A DNA stretch of 64,000 bases from Paenibacillus sp. FSL H8-0548 (GCF_038630985.1 NZ_CP152049.1:2871501-2935500), one strand, 5' to 3'; numbered from the stretch's first letter, positions 1-8,529 are shown. Numbers and translations: made by a program. The notes: generated by a model from the sequence alone, not told the origin.

Positions 1-792
1 GTATCTTGTTATTTAGGAAAGCCTGTTGAAGCTCAAGGAATTGCAGGATTGGTTACAAGCTTAAAGCAACGCGATCGAAATAACGTAGCCTTTTACAATG
101 AGGTTTTTCCTTTCGTTGAGAGAATGGATACGACTCAATCGATCGGGCTACCAGATTTGAATATGTGGTTTTCTCTACTAAAAACAGGGACAAAGGACGA
201 GTCTATTCGGGAAGTAGAGAAGTCTCTCGAGCAGCTGGTACAAAACCAAATCGTGGATGCCAATATTTTGCATCAGTTTCACCAGGATTTCATGCAGGCG
301 CTTTATTCGTTTCTGAATATAAGCGGCATTCAGGCCCACCAACTATATGGCGATGAAGCGTCTAGAAGGCTATCGGAGCTAGCGGGGCACTCTGTGACTG
401 ACTTATTAGTCTGGGTTCATCATACACTGGACAAAGCCGTGCAACAAACTAAAGCAGTTGAAGAAACCGAAACGGTCGTCCAGACGGTCCAACGCTATAT
501 CGAGCAAAATATAGGCCACGACATGTCGCGAGATACGATTGCCAATCATGTCTATCTAAATCCCGATTATCTATCCAGGATATTCAAAAAAGAAACGGGA
601 TACTCTATATCTGATTATGTGTTAAATGAAAGAATCAATTTGGCAAAAGAGCTGCTGTCGCAAACCAACATCCCAATTAGCTCGATTGCTTCGTCTGTAG
701 GACACACCAATTTCTCGCATTTCGCTAGAATATTCAAAAAACACGCTGGGCTGGGACCAACGGAATACAGGAACCAATTTGGAAAAAAATAA
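1..792 (+). CDS. YesN-type response regulator, C-terminal part (5' end outside window)
   Basis: The frame is open from the first base, so the start and any receiver domain lie upstream. The last 100 residues are a double helix-turn-helix AraC domain: an early helix with NPDYLSRIFKKETG, a second helix with SSIASSVGHTNFSHFARIFKK, and the usual end GLGPTEYRNQ. The region before it is the divergent linker seen in YesN-like regulators of Paenibacillus. In this family the protein binds DNA after phosphorylation by a YesM-type kinase and activates a sugar transporter. The two permease genes that follow fit that role, although a terminator at 851-895 separates them. A TTG at 49 is an internal codon, not a convincing start. 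Confidence 0.85.
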   Translation, partial: VSCYLGKPVEAQGIAGLVTSLKQRDRNNVAFYNEVFPFVERMDTTQSIGLPDLNMWFSLLKTGTKDESIREVEKSLEQLVQNQIVDANILHQFHQDFMQALYSFLNISGIQAHQLYGDEASRRLSELAGHSVTDLLVWVHHTLDKAVQQTKAVEETETVVQTVQRYIEQNIGHDMSRDTIANHVYLNPDYLSRIFKKETGYSISDYVLNERINLAKELLSQTNIPISSIASSVGHTNFSHFARIFKKHAGLGPTEYRNQFGKK

Positions 793-850
793 ATAATTAG
801 ATCCGGGACTGTTTCAAAAGTCAAAGTGGCAACAAATCTAAAGTTGAAAT

Positions 851-895
851 GGCGGTACAGGGATAACTTTCCTGGCACCGCTATTTCTTTTTTTT
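851..895 (+). terminator. Rho-independent terminator after the AraC regulator
   Basis: GGCGGTACAGG at 851 pairs with CCTGGCACCGC at 871, with one mismatch, and is followed by a T-rich run at 884-895. It ends the regulator transcript and gives the permeases their own transcription unit. Confidence 0.8.
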
Positions 896-948
896 GACCA
901 AATCTATATTAGGGATCACCACTTATTATGCGGATAAACCATGATTTG

Positions 949-968
949 TTCACGACAATAGTCGTGAA
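949..968. promoter_or_regulatory. Perfect dyad upstream of permease operon, possible operator
   Basis: TTCACGAC and GTCGTGAA form perfect 8-bp arms around AATA, about 100 bp before the permease start. It has no T-run and lies between the preceding terminator and the permease gene, so an operator is more likely than a terminator. The binding protein is unknown; the adjacent YesN-type regulator is one candidate. Confidence 0.35.
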
Positions 969-1066
969 AGTGTTAGATAAGAAGTCGGCTTAACGTTAGT
1001 TAAACTCACGTGAATTTCTTATGATAGGTCTATAAACAATAGATGAAGACAAGGATGTGATTTTAC

Positions 1067-2041
1067 ATGAATCAGATTTCACCTGCGGATTCGGCGGCCT
1101 TACCTCAAACGAAATCGGAAAAGAAAAAGAAAAAGTATGATTATCGCAGGTACTCACCGCTACTGATTATGATGATACCTGGGTTATTGTATCTCTTAAT
1201 CAATAACTATCTGCCAATGTTCGGGGTCGTCATCGCTTTCAAGGAGATCAATTTTGCGAAAGGTATTTTCGGAAGCGATTGGGCTGGATTAAAAAACTTT
1301 GAATATCTGTTCAAAACCTCAGACGCATTCATTATTACCCGTAATACAATTCTATACAATCTTTTGTTCCTCGCTCTAGGAACGATTTTGTCGTTAGGTG
1401 TCGCTATTTTGCTAAATGAAATTAAACAGAAGGTTTTTCTTAGAACATATCAAGCCATTATTTCAATGCCTCACTTGATCTCTTGGGTTATTATCAGTTA
1501 TCTGGTGTATGGATTCCTCAGTGTCGAGAATGGGTTGATCAATCGAACGATTCTTCCGCTGCTCGGAATAGAGGAAGGAATCATGTGGTATGCCGAAGCG
1601 AAGTTTTGGCCTGTTATCTTGACTTTCGTGGATCAGTGGAAGGGAGTCGGATATGGAAGTATTGTTTATTTTGCTGCATTGCTCGGGATCAATGAAGATT
1701 ACTACGAGGCTGCGAGAATTGATGGCGCCAACCGCTTAAAGCAGATTATATATATTACGCTTCCAATCGTAACACCTGTTATCCTAATGATGGCCCTGCT
1801 CCAGCTGGGACGGGTATTTTATTCCGACTTTGGTCTTTTCTATCAGGTAACACTGAATTCTGGGGCACTTTTCGAGACAACAGCCACAATTGATACTTAT
1901 GTGTTTAACGGTTTGATGGGGAGCGGCAACATGGGTATGTCTGCGGCGGCGGGCTTGTATCAGTCAGTTGTAGGATTTGCTCTCGTCATTACAGTGAACT
2001 ATCTGGTGCGTCGCAAAAATAAAGAAAGCGCATTATTCTAG
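1067..2041 (+). CDS. Carbohydrate ABC transporter permease, LplB type
   Basis: A 324-residue inner-membrane subunit of a CUT1-type sugar importer. After a Lys-rich cytoplasmic start (KSEKKKKKYDY) there are about six membrane segments. The permease signature EAARIDGANRLKQIIYITLP, which contacts the ATPase, is present in the expected place. Length and the phrase LPMFGVVIAFKEINF match the LplB family of Bacillales, which usually import oligosaccharides. The start is an ATG preceded by AAGGATGTG. It forms an operon with the second permease 11 bp downstream. No binding-protein gene precedes it and no ATPase is encoded here; such systems often share a distant MsmX-like ATPase. Confidence 0.92.
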   Translation: MNQISPADSAALPQTKSEKKKKKYDYRRYSPLLIMMIPGLLYLLINNYLPMFGVVIAFKEINFAKGIFGSDWAGLKNFEYLFKTSDAFIITRNTILYNLLFLALGTILSLGVAILLNEIKQKVFLRTYQAIISMPHLISWVIISYLVYGFLSVENGLINRTILPLLGIEEGIMWYAEAKFWPVILTFVDQWKGVGYGSIVYFAALLGINEDYYEAARIDGANRLKQIIYITLPIVTPVILMMALLQLGRVFYSDFGLFYQVTLNSGALFETTATIDTYVFNGLMGSGNMGMSAAAGLYQSVVGFALVITVNYLVRRKNKESALF

Positions 2042-2052
2042 GGGGAAACGAC

Positions 2053-2937
2053 GTGATAAATGAAAGCCGAGTCATAACATGGTTTAGTCATACCGTTCTG
2101 ATCATATTAAGCGTAGTCTGTATTATTCCGTTCATCTTGCTGATCTCTGCGTCGTTGACGGATCAATCGTCACTCATAGCAAATGGATATTCGCTCATTC
2201 CTAAAGTGTTCAGTACCGCGGCTTATGAATATTTGTTCGATAGTGGATCGAATATTATTCGAGCGTATGGCGTATCGATATTCGTTACGGTTGTTGGCAC
2301 AACAATTGGAATATTCACCACACTGTTAATGGCCTATCCACTATCCAGACCAGAAACACCACATCGCGGAATTATCCTGTTTCTCGTATTTTTCTCGATG
2401 TTGTTCCACGGAGGGATGATTCCGTCGTACCTTATTTATGCGCAAATTTTAGACTTGAAGAACACAATCTGGGTTTTAATTGTCGCCGGGGTTCTCACGA
2501 ATGGTTATTACATCATGATGATGCGAATCTTCTTGCAAGGATCGATGTCAAAAGATTTGATCGAATCGGCGCAATTGGATGGAGCGAGTGAATACCGAAT
2601 TCTAGGCAGCATAATTATTCCAACTTCCACGCCAATATTGGCTGTAATCGGACTGTTTACGGCGATCATGTACTGGAACGACTGGCAGACCGGGATGATC
2701 TATATTACGAAGCCAGAGTTGTTCAGTATACAGAATCTCCTGCAAAGGATCATGCAGGACATTCAGTTTATTCAATCGAATATGAGCGCAAATGCCGGCG
2801 ATGCCATGTCTCAGATGCCTTCGGATACGGCAAAGATGGCGATCGCGGTGCTGGGATCGCTACCGATCTTAATAGCATACCCGTTCTTCCAGAAGTTTTT
2901 CATTAAGGGCATTATGTTCGGTGCAGTGAAAGGGTAG
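2053..2937 (+). CDS. Carbohydrate ABC transporter permease, LplC/CarB type
   Basis: The second permease of the importer, 294 residues with about six membrane segments. The ATPase-coupling loop reads ESAQLDGASEYRILGSIIIP and the C-terminus FFIKGIMFGAVKG is the standard ending of this family. It starts at GTG 2053 behind a strong AGGGGG ribosome site in the gap after the first permease. It would pair with the upstream permease to form the transmembrane channel. The next gene position is occupied only by a hydrolase remnant, so the operon has probably lost its substrate-degrading enzyme. Confidence 0.92.
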   Translation: MINESRVITWFSHTVLIILSVVCIIPFILLISASLTDQSSLIANGYSLIPKVFSTAAYEYLFDSGSNIIRAYGVSIFVTVVGTTIGIFTTLLMAYPLSRPETPHRGIILFLVFFSMLFHGGMIPSYLIYAQILDLKNTIWVLIVAGVLTNGYYIMMMRIFLQGSMSKDLIESAQLDGASEYRILGSIIIPTSTPILAVIGLFTAIMYWNDWQTGMIYITKPELFSIQNLLQRIMQDIQFIQSNMSANAGDAMSQMPSDTAKMAIAVLGSLPILIAYPFFQKFFIKGIMFGAVKG

Positions 2938-2947
2938 GGAATTTCAA

Positions 2948-3251
2948 ATGCAAACGATAGATCTTAACGAGAAATGGACCTTTATTCATAACAATAATTA
3001 TTCAAGAGGTAGCACTCCAGGAGGGGTACCATTCTACTTTCGGCATTATTGAAGATCTCTACGAAAATGAGGAAGCCAAGGCCATATTCAAGAAGTTTTT
3101 CGGGAATGCGGCAGAAGATCCGAGATTCACTGCCATGAAGGGAGTCATGTCAATCGAGAAAATGTCTAAAATATCCGCCTTTAATATTCCAATGGAGTTA
3201 TTGTCTTTAATTAATACGGAGTTGTACGTCATTCGCAAAGACAGAGTGTAA
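2948..3251 (+). pseudogene. Decayed hydrolase remnant: N-terminal fragment fused to an out-of-frame C-terminal domain
   Basis: An ATG at 2948, with AGGGA before it, opens a 34-codon frame starting MQTIDLNEKWTF, which resembles the beginning of GH2-type glycosidases; it stops at 3052. A second frame runs through 3000-3251 and encodes a small helical domain containing HSTFGIIEDLYENEEAKAIF and ending at TAA 3249. The two frames overlap, so a large internal deletion has joined the two ends of one or two genes. The family assignment is from memory of similar N-termini and is tentative. The same kind of C-terminal domain reappears in decayed form at 5059-5260. Confidence 0.6.
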
Positions 3252-3279
3252 AATTAGGGTTCTAAAATGCGTACAATAA

Positions 3280-3314
3280 AAATACCATTCCTCTTTTTCC
3301 GGAATGGTATTTTT
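3280..3314. terminator. Bidirectional terminator
   Basis: AAATACCATTCC pairs with GGAATGGTATTTTT around an 8-base loop. T-runs lie on both sides, so it can serve the permease operon on the plus strand and the TetR gene on the minus strand. Confidence 0.85.
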
Positions 3315-3333
3315 GTATCGATTCTGTTTCCGT

Positions 3334-3873
3334 TTATCGATAAGTAATTTCAAATATGAGATCTATTTTCCTAGAGATATCAAATTCACCTCGTTCGAGC
3401 TTCCACAATACAATGGCACCGACTACAGCAGCTATAAACGTATCTAACAATTCCTTCGGTGTCCTCGTTGAATGAATTTCTCTACTTTCGATCGCCTTTT
3501 GGATGAGATCGATGGACAGGCCTTCCGCATCGAAATAGGTATGAAAGTGCTTGCCTTGAAGTTCAAATTCTGCCAATAGAATGTGGTACATAAAATCATA
3601 GCCGACGTTTTCGATGATATTTGCGTAGTCTAGAGCATGTTTCTTTAAGATTTGTTTCGGAGAACCTTCGTCCAATTCTAGTATGATATGCATCCTAACC
3701 TGGGAGGAGAACCAATATAATAGCAGATCGTTTTTATCTTCAAAATGATGATAGAAAGAGCCACGAGTGACCTGGAGTCGATTACATATCATGTTGATAC
3801 TAATGTTCTCATAGCCATGTTCTCTAAACATTTGAATAGCGATTTCGCACATGTTCTCTTTGGTCGTAATCAT
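3334..3873 (-). CDS. TetR/AcrR family repressor
   Basis: A 179-residue regulator with the N-terminal TetR helix-turn-helix: ENISINMICNRLQVTRGSFY followed by HHFEDKNDLL. The C-terminal part is a ligand-binding helical domain of unremarkable length. The ATG at 3873 is preferred because GAGGAG sits 8 bases upstream; a TTG at 3882 is directly against that site and too close. It follows the SDR gene at 3953-4762 on the same strand with an 80-bp gap, so it is probably co-transcribed and represses its own operon through the palindrome at 4782-4803. The ligand may be a substrate of the SDR enzyme, which is inference. Confidence 0.88.
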   Translation of the reverse strand: MITTKENMCEIAIQMFREHGYENISINMICNRLQVTRGSFYHHFEDKNDLLLYWFSSQVRMHIILELDEGSPKQILKKHALDYANIIENVGYDFMYHILLAEFELQGKHFHTYFDAEGLSIDLIQKAIESREIHSTRTPKELLDTFIAAVVGAIVLWKLERGEFDISRKIDLIFEITYR

Positions 3874-3952
3874 TTCTTTCAACTCCTCACATGCATTATA
3901 GCATACAAAGAAAAATAACTTCCGCTAGGAAGTTATTTTCGGGAGAGACGAA

Positions 3953-4762
3953 TTATTGCAGAATTTCTGGATGAGTCCATTGAACTGGAGTAATTTTGCC
4001 TGCACTTGAGCCAGCATCTATCGAAATAGCAGACCCGCTTATATAACGTGCCAAGTCGGAAGCTAAAAATAGTGCTAAGTGACCAATTTCTTTCGGATCG
4101 CCTAATTCTCCGCTTGGAGAGAAGATTTTCGCATATTGATTGACTATTTCTTCAGGTGTTTCCCCCCAGATTGAAGTTCTGAATGTTCCCGGACAAATCG
4201 CGTTAACTGTAATGTTATAAGGCGCATAATCTAGCGCAGCGCTTTTGGTTAAACCTACAACGCCGTGTTTGGCAGACGAATAAATTCCCATTGAACTGTT
4301 TCCCAATATTCCGGCTAATGAAGCGACATTAACAATGAATCCCCCAGATGATTTAGACTTTAGGATCGCTTCGATTGCATACTTCGTTCCCAAGAATACG
4401 CCTCTCAAATCAATAGACATGAGCCAGTCGAACTCAGCGGTGGAATATTCATGAATCGGTCTATTATCGGCGGCGATGCCTGCGTTATTGACAAGTCCGT
4501 CTAATTGGCCATAAGTTTCGACTGTAAAATCAATAAGGTTCTTTACTTCTTCTTCATTACTTACATCAGCTTTGAAGAATGCTGCATCTCCGCCGGCAGA
4601 TTTAATTCCTTCTACAACCGTTAATCCTTTGTCGGTATTAATATCTGATATAACGACCTTCATGCCATTGTCCGCATAACATAGTGAAATCGCTTTGCCG
4701 AGGCCATCAGCAGCACCTGTAACTATAGCAACTTTGCCCTTAACGCTTGAGAAATCCGTCAT
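3953..4762 (-). CDS. SDR-family NAD(P)-dependent oxidoreductase
   Basis: A 269-residue classical short-chain dehydrogenase. The cofactor motif TGAADGLG is near residue 16, NNAG near residue 93, the catalytic Ser lies in NVASLAG, and Tyr-Lys in YSSAKHG. An Asp in VISDINTDKG after the second strand suggests NAD preference. It begins at ATG 4762 with GGAGG 8 bases upstream and leads an operon with the TetR gene. The C-terminus is a little longer than usual, ending in VQWTHPEILQ. The substrate cannot be read from the sequence; it is likely a secondary alcohol or ketone. Confidence 0.9.
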   Translation of the reverse strand: MTDFSSVKGKVAIVTGAADGLGKAISLCYADNGMKVVISDINTDKGLTVVEGIKSAGGDAAFFKADVSNEEEVKNLIDFTVETYGQLDGLVNNAGIAADNRPIHEYSTAEFDWLMSIDLRGVFLGTKYAIEAILKSKSSGGFIVNVASLAGILGNSSMGIYSSAKHGVVGLTKSAALDYAPYNITVNAICPGTFRTSIWGETPEEIVNQYAKIFSPSGELGDPKEIGHLALFLASDLARYISGSAISIDAGSSAGKITPVQWTHPEILQ

Positions 4763-4781
4763 GAAATACCCTCCTTATTCT

Positions 4782-4836
4782 AAAACATACATATGTATGT
4801 TTTTATAATTTTAAATTTGATAGGATTGCTTGTCAA
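4782..4836 (-). promoter_or_regulatory. SigA promoter with TetR operator palindrome
   Basis: On the minus strand TTGACA (4836-4831) and TAAAAT (4813-4808) are spaced by exactly 17 bases. A perfect 22-bp palindrome with half site AAAACATACAT occupies 4782-4803, covering the expected transcription start. A repressor bound there would block initiation, and the TetR gene of the same operon is the obvious candidate. Confidence 0.75.
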
Positions 4837-5058
4837 TAATTATAATTGCCAATCTGGCTCTAATTCCGAAATAGTCGTCAAAGTTTCATTGATTAAGTCG
4901 TCAAAACGTTAGAGGTGTGCAGTCATCCTACATTAGGATGGAACTACAGGACATTGTAGCGAATTCATAGATGAATAATGAGAAGTTATTACGAATGCTG
5001 AAGTTGGGTACAGGTTTAACTTTAATTTCGAATTAAAGAGAGGGGGTGAACTCTATTT

Positions 5059-5260
5059 ATGAAATTCGGTCAAGATTCCAAAGTGGGGGACTTGTTGGAG
5101 AAAGATGCGGCAGAATCCATCTTGGAAAAAAGTATATTCCAGAATTCTTATCTAATCCGATGATCGGAATGGTTAGCGGATTCTCGTGAGATCAGTTAGC
5201 AGTTTTTATTTCTCCGGACCAACTGCACCTATCGTAACCGAGTTATCTATTATCGAATAA
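5059..5260 (+). pseudogene. Frameshifted small helical domain remnant
   Basis: An ATG at 5059 behind AGAGGGGG starts MKFGQDSKVGDLLEKDAAES but stops at 5163. Shifting frame gives KYIPEFLSNPMIGMVSGFS, then DQLAVFISPDQL, then APIVTELSIIE, which together rebuild one helical domain of about 65 residues broken by three frameshifts. It resembles the domain in the remnant ending at 3251, in order and spacing of motifs, though the two are quite divergent. It may be the end of a larger lost gene or a small free-standing gene. No function is assigned. Confidence 0.55.
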
Positions 5261-5300
5261 TAATCGGAATGTATCATATGCCAGAACGGAAACAGTTAAC

Positions 5301-5356
5301 GTGAAACTTGATGGGAAAACAGCGGTCGTTACTGGGTAGCATCTGGATTACTATAT
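5301..5356 (+). pseudogene. N-terminal fragment of another SDR gene
   Basis: The frame VKLDGKTAVVTG followed by a stop at 5337, then VASGL in the next frame, reproduces the beginning of a short-chain dehydrogenase (usual form TGxxSGLG). Nothing further of the gene remains before the intact SDR gene at 5447. It is a relic of duplication or replacement. Confidence 0.5.
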
Positions 5357-5446
5357 ATTTAGGATATAAGGTAAATACAAAAGTAAAGTGTTCTCGTTCC
5401 ACTCGTTATTAACAATATGTTAAATATAATGGAAGAAGGTATGAAA

Positions 5447-6205
5447 ATGAAACTTTCAGGAAAAGTAGCAATAGTAACCGGAGCTGCTTCCGGAATGGGG
5501 AAAGCCATTTCCGAGTTATTCGCAGGTGAAGGGGCTAAGGTCGTCGTTTCTGATCTTAATTTGGAGATCGCCAGCCAAGTCGTGAACGAAATCGTGAACA
5601 AGGGAGGCGAAGCAATTGCTATTCAAGTAAACGTTGCGATGGAAGATGACGTACAACGCTTGTTCGATGAAACGATAAACTCGTACGGAACAGTTGACAT
5701 ATTAGTGAATAATGCTGGTATTATGGACAATTTCGTACCTGCTGGTGATCTAACGGACGAGCTGTGGGAACGTGTTTTCGCTGTCAATTCGACGGGACCG
5801 ATGCGTACGATGCGGAAGGCTCTCGAAATTTTCTTGCCAAAGAATTCTGGTATCATCGTTAACGTCGCTTCCGCAGGCGGTTTATTCGGATCACGCGCCG
5901 GTGCGGCATATACAGCGTCTAAACATGCCGTTGTAGGATTGACAAAAAACGTAGGTTTTCAATATGCGAGTAAGGGAATTCGTTGCAACGCGATTGCACC
6001 TGGCGGTGTGAAGACAAATATCTCGGCTTCGTTGACAGCGCCACATTCGTTTGGAGCGGAGCGTGCAATGTCTGGTATGGGAATTAACCCTCGGGTGGGG
6101 GATGCTGAGGAGATTGCTAAGGTGGCACTATTCCTGGCTTCGGATGAGTCGAGTTTTGTCAATGGTACGATTATCACGGCAGATGCTGGGTGGACGGCAT
6201 ATTAA
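5447..6205 (+). CDS. SDR-family NAD(P)-dependent oxidoreductase
   Basis: A 252-residue classical short-chain dehydrogenase with TGAASGMG, NNAG, a catalytic Ser in NVASAGG, and YTASKHAVV as the Tyr-Lys pair. Asp in VVSDLNLE points to NAD. The last segment GTIITADAGWTAY is the normal C-terminal signature. The ATG at 5447 has the GGAAGAAGG site 7 bases upstream; earlier in-frame starts at 5417 and 5441 are badly spaced. It is transcribed away from the TetR-SDR operon and shares a family, but only moderate similarity, with that SDR. No partner gene follows. Confidence 0.88.
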   Translation: MKLSGKVAIVTGAASGMGKAISELFAGEGAKVVVSDLNLEIASQVVNEIVNKGGEAIAIQVNVAMEDDVQRLFDETINSYGTVDILVNNAGIMDNFVPAGDLTDELWERVFAVNSTGPMRTMRKALEIFLPKNSGIIVNVASAGGLFGSRAGAAYTASKHAVVGLTKNVGFQYASKGIRCNAIAPGGVKTNISASLTAPHSFGAERAMSGMGINPRVGDAEEIAKVALFLASDESSFVNGTIITADAGWTAY

Positions 6206-6422
6206 GGTGGATGTGGTCTTGGCTATAGCCCATACTGGCTAATTGCTGCTCCTGTCGCTATAGCGGTTGGCCTGTCCACGTCATCACATGCGCCATCGCC
6301 GAAGGCGAGACCAGGTTGACCTGGTACCCTTGTAGGCCGCAATGTGATTGCCCCTTGCTTCCTGTGAACAGGCGGGCTCGACGTGAAGCTTACTTTGAAC
6401 ACAACTATGAATTTAATGCTTT
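6206..6422. other. Intergenic stretch, no gene recognised
   Basis: About 6250-6400 is richer in G and C than its surroundings and holds no long frame on either strand. It could be a worn transposon fragment, but no transposase motif can be read, so no call is made. Confidence 0.3.
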
Positions 6423-6600
6423 AAAGAAACAAAATCCGTGTCTATTATCTTGACAGAGGTCCAGAGTTGGACGTTTCTCCGTTCCGATATCGGTGCTACT
6501 GTAGCTATCGGTGCATTGGCGCGTAAAACGGATTCTTATTGAATCGAAAGCGTGCAGCTAATTAGTACAATATCGAGTTTTGAAAATGACCCAAAAAAAC
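6423..6600 (+). pseudogene. 5' part of a gene interrupted by the ISL3 element
   Basis: A frame from 6423 reads KETKSVSIILTEVQSWTF, meets a TGA at 6540, and continues to the insertion point at 6600 as SSFENDPKKP. Removing the insertion element and one copy of the 8-bp duplication joins it in frame to the segment after 7989 (PGFIIPNPIRGGEV). The start of the gene is not identifiable. The internal stop shows that the gene was also damaged by point mutation. Confidence 0.5.
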
Positions 6601-7981
6601 GGCTCAACCTCGAAATCAGCGCTTGATTATTAGCTAAGTCGATTGCGATTACATTCAACTAGAATTCCGCTCTTATACCGATCACGATTGCGTGTGAAGT
6701 AATGCCGTCGTTGATAAGCTTTGATTCGGTTATGCCGGCCTTCAACTGTTGCGTTCGTCCATCTGCAGCGATGGTAATTGATTATTTCTTCTTGCCAATT
6801 CCGCATCGTCTTCAGTGCACTTTTGATTGCTTCGTGGTCGATTTTTTCGCCCTGCTCACACCAACGGTTAAATCCCACCGTTGCAACTTCGGCACTTGGT
6901 GAATAGTCATACCAAGCCGTAAAAGCTTCTTTCCATTCCCAGCAGTTTCTCAGGAGTGGGGAGTATCCCAATAACTCATTGAGCTTGACCTTACTTTCAG
7001 CAGACAGAGATTCTGCTTGGGGATTTAAGAGACGATGATGCGTTTTGAGTACTGCTCTCGCTCGTGGGGAAAGCGTGATCTGTACCGTTTTTCGCACTTC
7101 TTGCAGCGCTTCAATCACGTAGCCATGGACATGAAAACGATCAGCGATTCGGATTGCCCTAGGAAAACATTCGCGAATCCAGGTGTGATAGGCTTGAGCT
7201 AAATCCATCACGACTGCTTTAGGCTCCAACATCAAAAAAACGGGGTGGTGCTTGGCATAGACGCGTAGATCCTCCAGCTTTCGCCCGGGTAAAAGATCAA
7301 GCATCATCTCTCCTTTCAGGTCATGGATGCCCGTGTTGTAGGTATGCCCCTTCTTGATAGCGAAGTCGTCGACACCCAAAACCAAGCCTTTGCTTTCTTT
7401 CGCTTGTTTCCATGCTTGCTCTGAAAGTCGTTCGCTCTCCAGAGGAACAGCATCGTTATGCATCTGCTGAATCGTGCTGGTGGGCGCCTGCTGCATACGG
7501 GCGCTATGTGCTGCGGTAGAGCCAATAGCTTGCTCAGCAGCTCTCTCTCGAAAGAGGTTGCTGTATTGCCTTTTGGTTCCAACAAATTCGTACACCCATA
7601 CAAACCCAACATCGCATTGATTGCATGCCAGTCGGATGGATGGAACCAAAAGATACACTTTTTTCCCGAACGCGGGTGTGTGTCGGACGCTACGTATGTC
7701 ATTGCTGCCTTTACGAATGACATATTCATCTGATCTACAAATTGAGCAGCATTGTTTTTGAGCGATTGGTGTTACCTCTATATGAATTTCATCTGCGCTT
7801 ATTCGCACAATCTGCTTAATCTGTAGCTCTGGTATGTCGAGCATTTCATTGATATACTGGATCTGCATCTGTCATTTCCTTTTTGTTGTTGGGTAGGACT
7901 TACAACAATACAGGAGTGGTAGATGTTTTTCCATTTCTAACCTTGGGTTATTTCGTCAAGCACTGATTTCTGTTTTGAGCC
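6601..7981 (-). mobile_element. ISL3-family insertion sequence, complete, with 8-bp target duplication
   Basis: The element is 1381 bp. Its ends match as inverted repeats: GGCTCAA...GAAATCAG.GCTTGA at 6601-6626 and its complement at 7956-7981, with about five mismatches in 26. The flanks carry an identical AAAAAAAC at 6593-6600 and 7982-7989, the 8-bp duplication typical of ISL3. One intact transposase gene fills the interior. The perfect duplication suggests a fairly recent insertion, into a gene whose two halves remain on each side. Confidence 0.9.
6630..7868 (-). CDS. ISL3-family transposase
   Basis: A 412-residue DDE transposase of normal length. The N-terminus carries a Cys-rich zinc-binding region (CCSICRSDEY, then LACNQCD). 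The catalytic core shows LGVDDFAIKKG with the first Asp, VVMDLAQAYHTW and RIADRFHVHG around the second, and ATVEGRHNRIKAYQRRHY with the Glu. It starts at ATG 7868 behind AAGGAAATG. It catalyses cut-and-paste movement of the element that contains it. No frameshift is seen, so the element may be active. Confidence 0.95.
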   Translation of the reverse strand: MQIQYINEMLDIPELQIKQIVRISADEIHIEVTPIAQKQCCSICRSDEYVIRKGSNDIRSVRHTPAFGKKVYLLVPSIRLACNQCDVGFVWVYEFVGTKRQYSNLFRERAAEQAIGSTAAHSARMQQAPTSTIQQMHNDAVPLESERLSEQAWKQAKESKGLVLGVDDFAIKKGHTYNTGIHDLKGEMMLDLLPGRKLEDLRVYAKHHPVFLMLEPKAVVMDLAQAYHTWIRECFPRAIRIADRFHVHGYVIEALQEVRKTVQITLSPRARAVLKTHHRLLNPQAESLSAESKVKLNELLGYSPLLRNCWEWKEAFTAWYDYSPSAEVATVGFNRWCEQGEKIDHEAIKSALKTMRNWQEEIINYHRCRWTNATVEGRHNRIKAYQRRHYFTRNRDRYKSGILVECNRNRLS

Positions 7982-8529
7982 AAAAAAACCAGGCTTTATT
8001 ATTCCGAATCCAATTCGAGGCGGAGAGGTGAAACAGTTTGTTCGGGGAATGAAGAGCAGTACACCCGATTCAATTGTACAGGAATTGATCTCTGATAACC
8101 TTACGCAAATTCAGGTCAGGCAATATTGGGCCGGTATTAATTGACATCAATCGTTCAATGAATGAAGAAGGCTATCAAGGAGTACAGCTCACCACGGATG
8201 AAAATTGGGTTTATTGCTCACCGATGTCTTGGCATCCGGAGGGTAAGCATGCCATGTGGCCGGAGGTGCTTAGAGGCAGCGATTGTACACAAATGCGGCT
8301 TCAGAAGGTGAAGCTGCTTGATTATGAACCGCAGACACCTGTTCCATTTGAAGCAACTACGGACAGTATCCCGTACGGGATAAAAGACTTGACCATAATA
8401 AATTCAGCTAATAAAAATATAGATGGGAAAATTGCAGGAAAACATTCCGGATATATACACTATACTAGAAATTCCTCCAATTCCTCTGGAAACACGGAAT
8501 CCCAAAAGCTTCGGATATGCGGCATATAA
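7982..8529 (+). pseudogene. 3' part of the interrupted gene, TolB/PD40-like
   Basis: The frame continues after the target duplication as PGFIIPNPIRGGEV...SDNLTQIQ and stops at 8144. The rest is in the next frame from about 8125: an IGPVLIDINRSMNEEG segment, then MSWHPEGKHAMWPE, a WD-like beta-propeller signature, then KLLDYEPQTPVPFE and the C-terminus GKHSGYIHYTRNSS. Such propeller proteins are usually secreted or periplasmic. An ATG at 8158 opens 123 codons but lacks a ribosome site and is best read as part of the broken gene. Confidence 0.55.

Noticed and set aside
6250..6400. GC-rich stretch as a possible IS110 or intron fragment
   Set aside because: No catalytic motif or end structure could be read on either strand.
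8158..8529. Free-standing 123-codon gene
   Set aside because: The protein lacks a beginning, there is no ribosome site, and the coding similarity continues upstream of the ATG; it is the tail of the interrupted gene.
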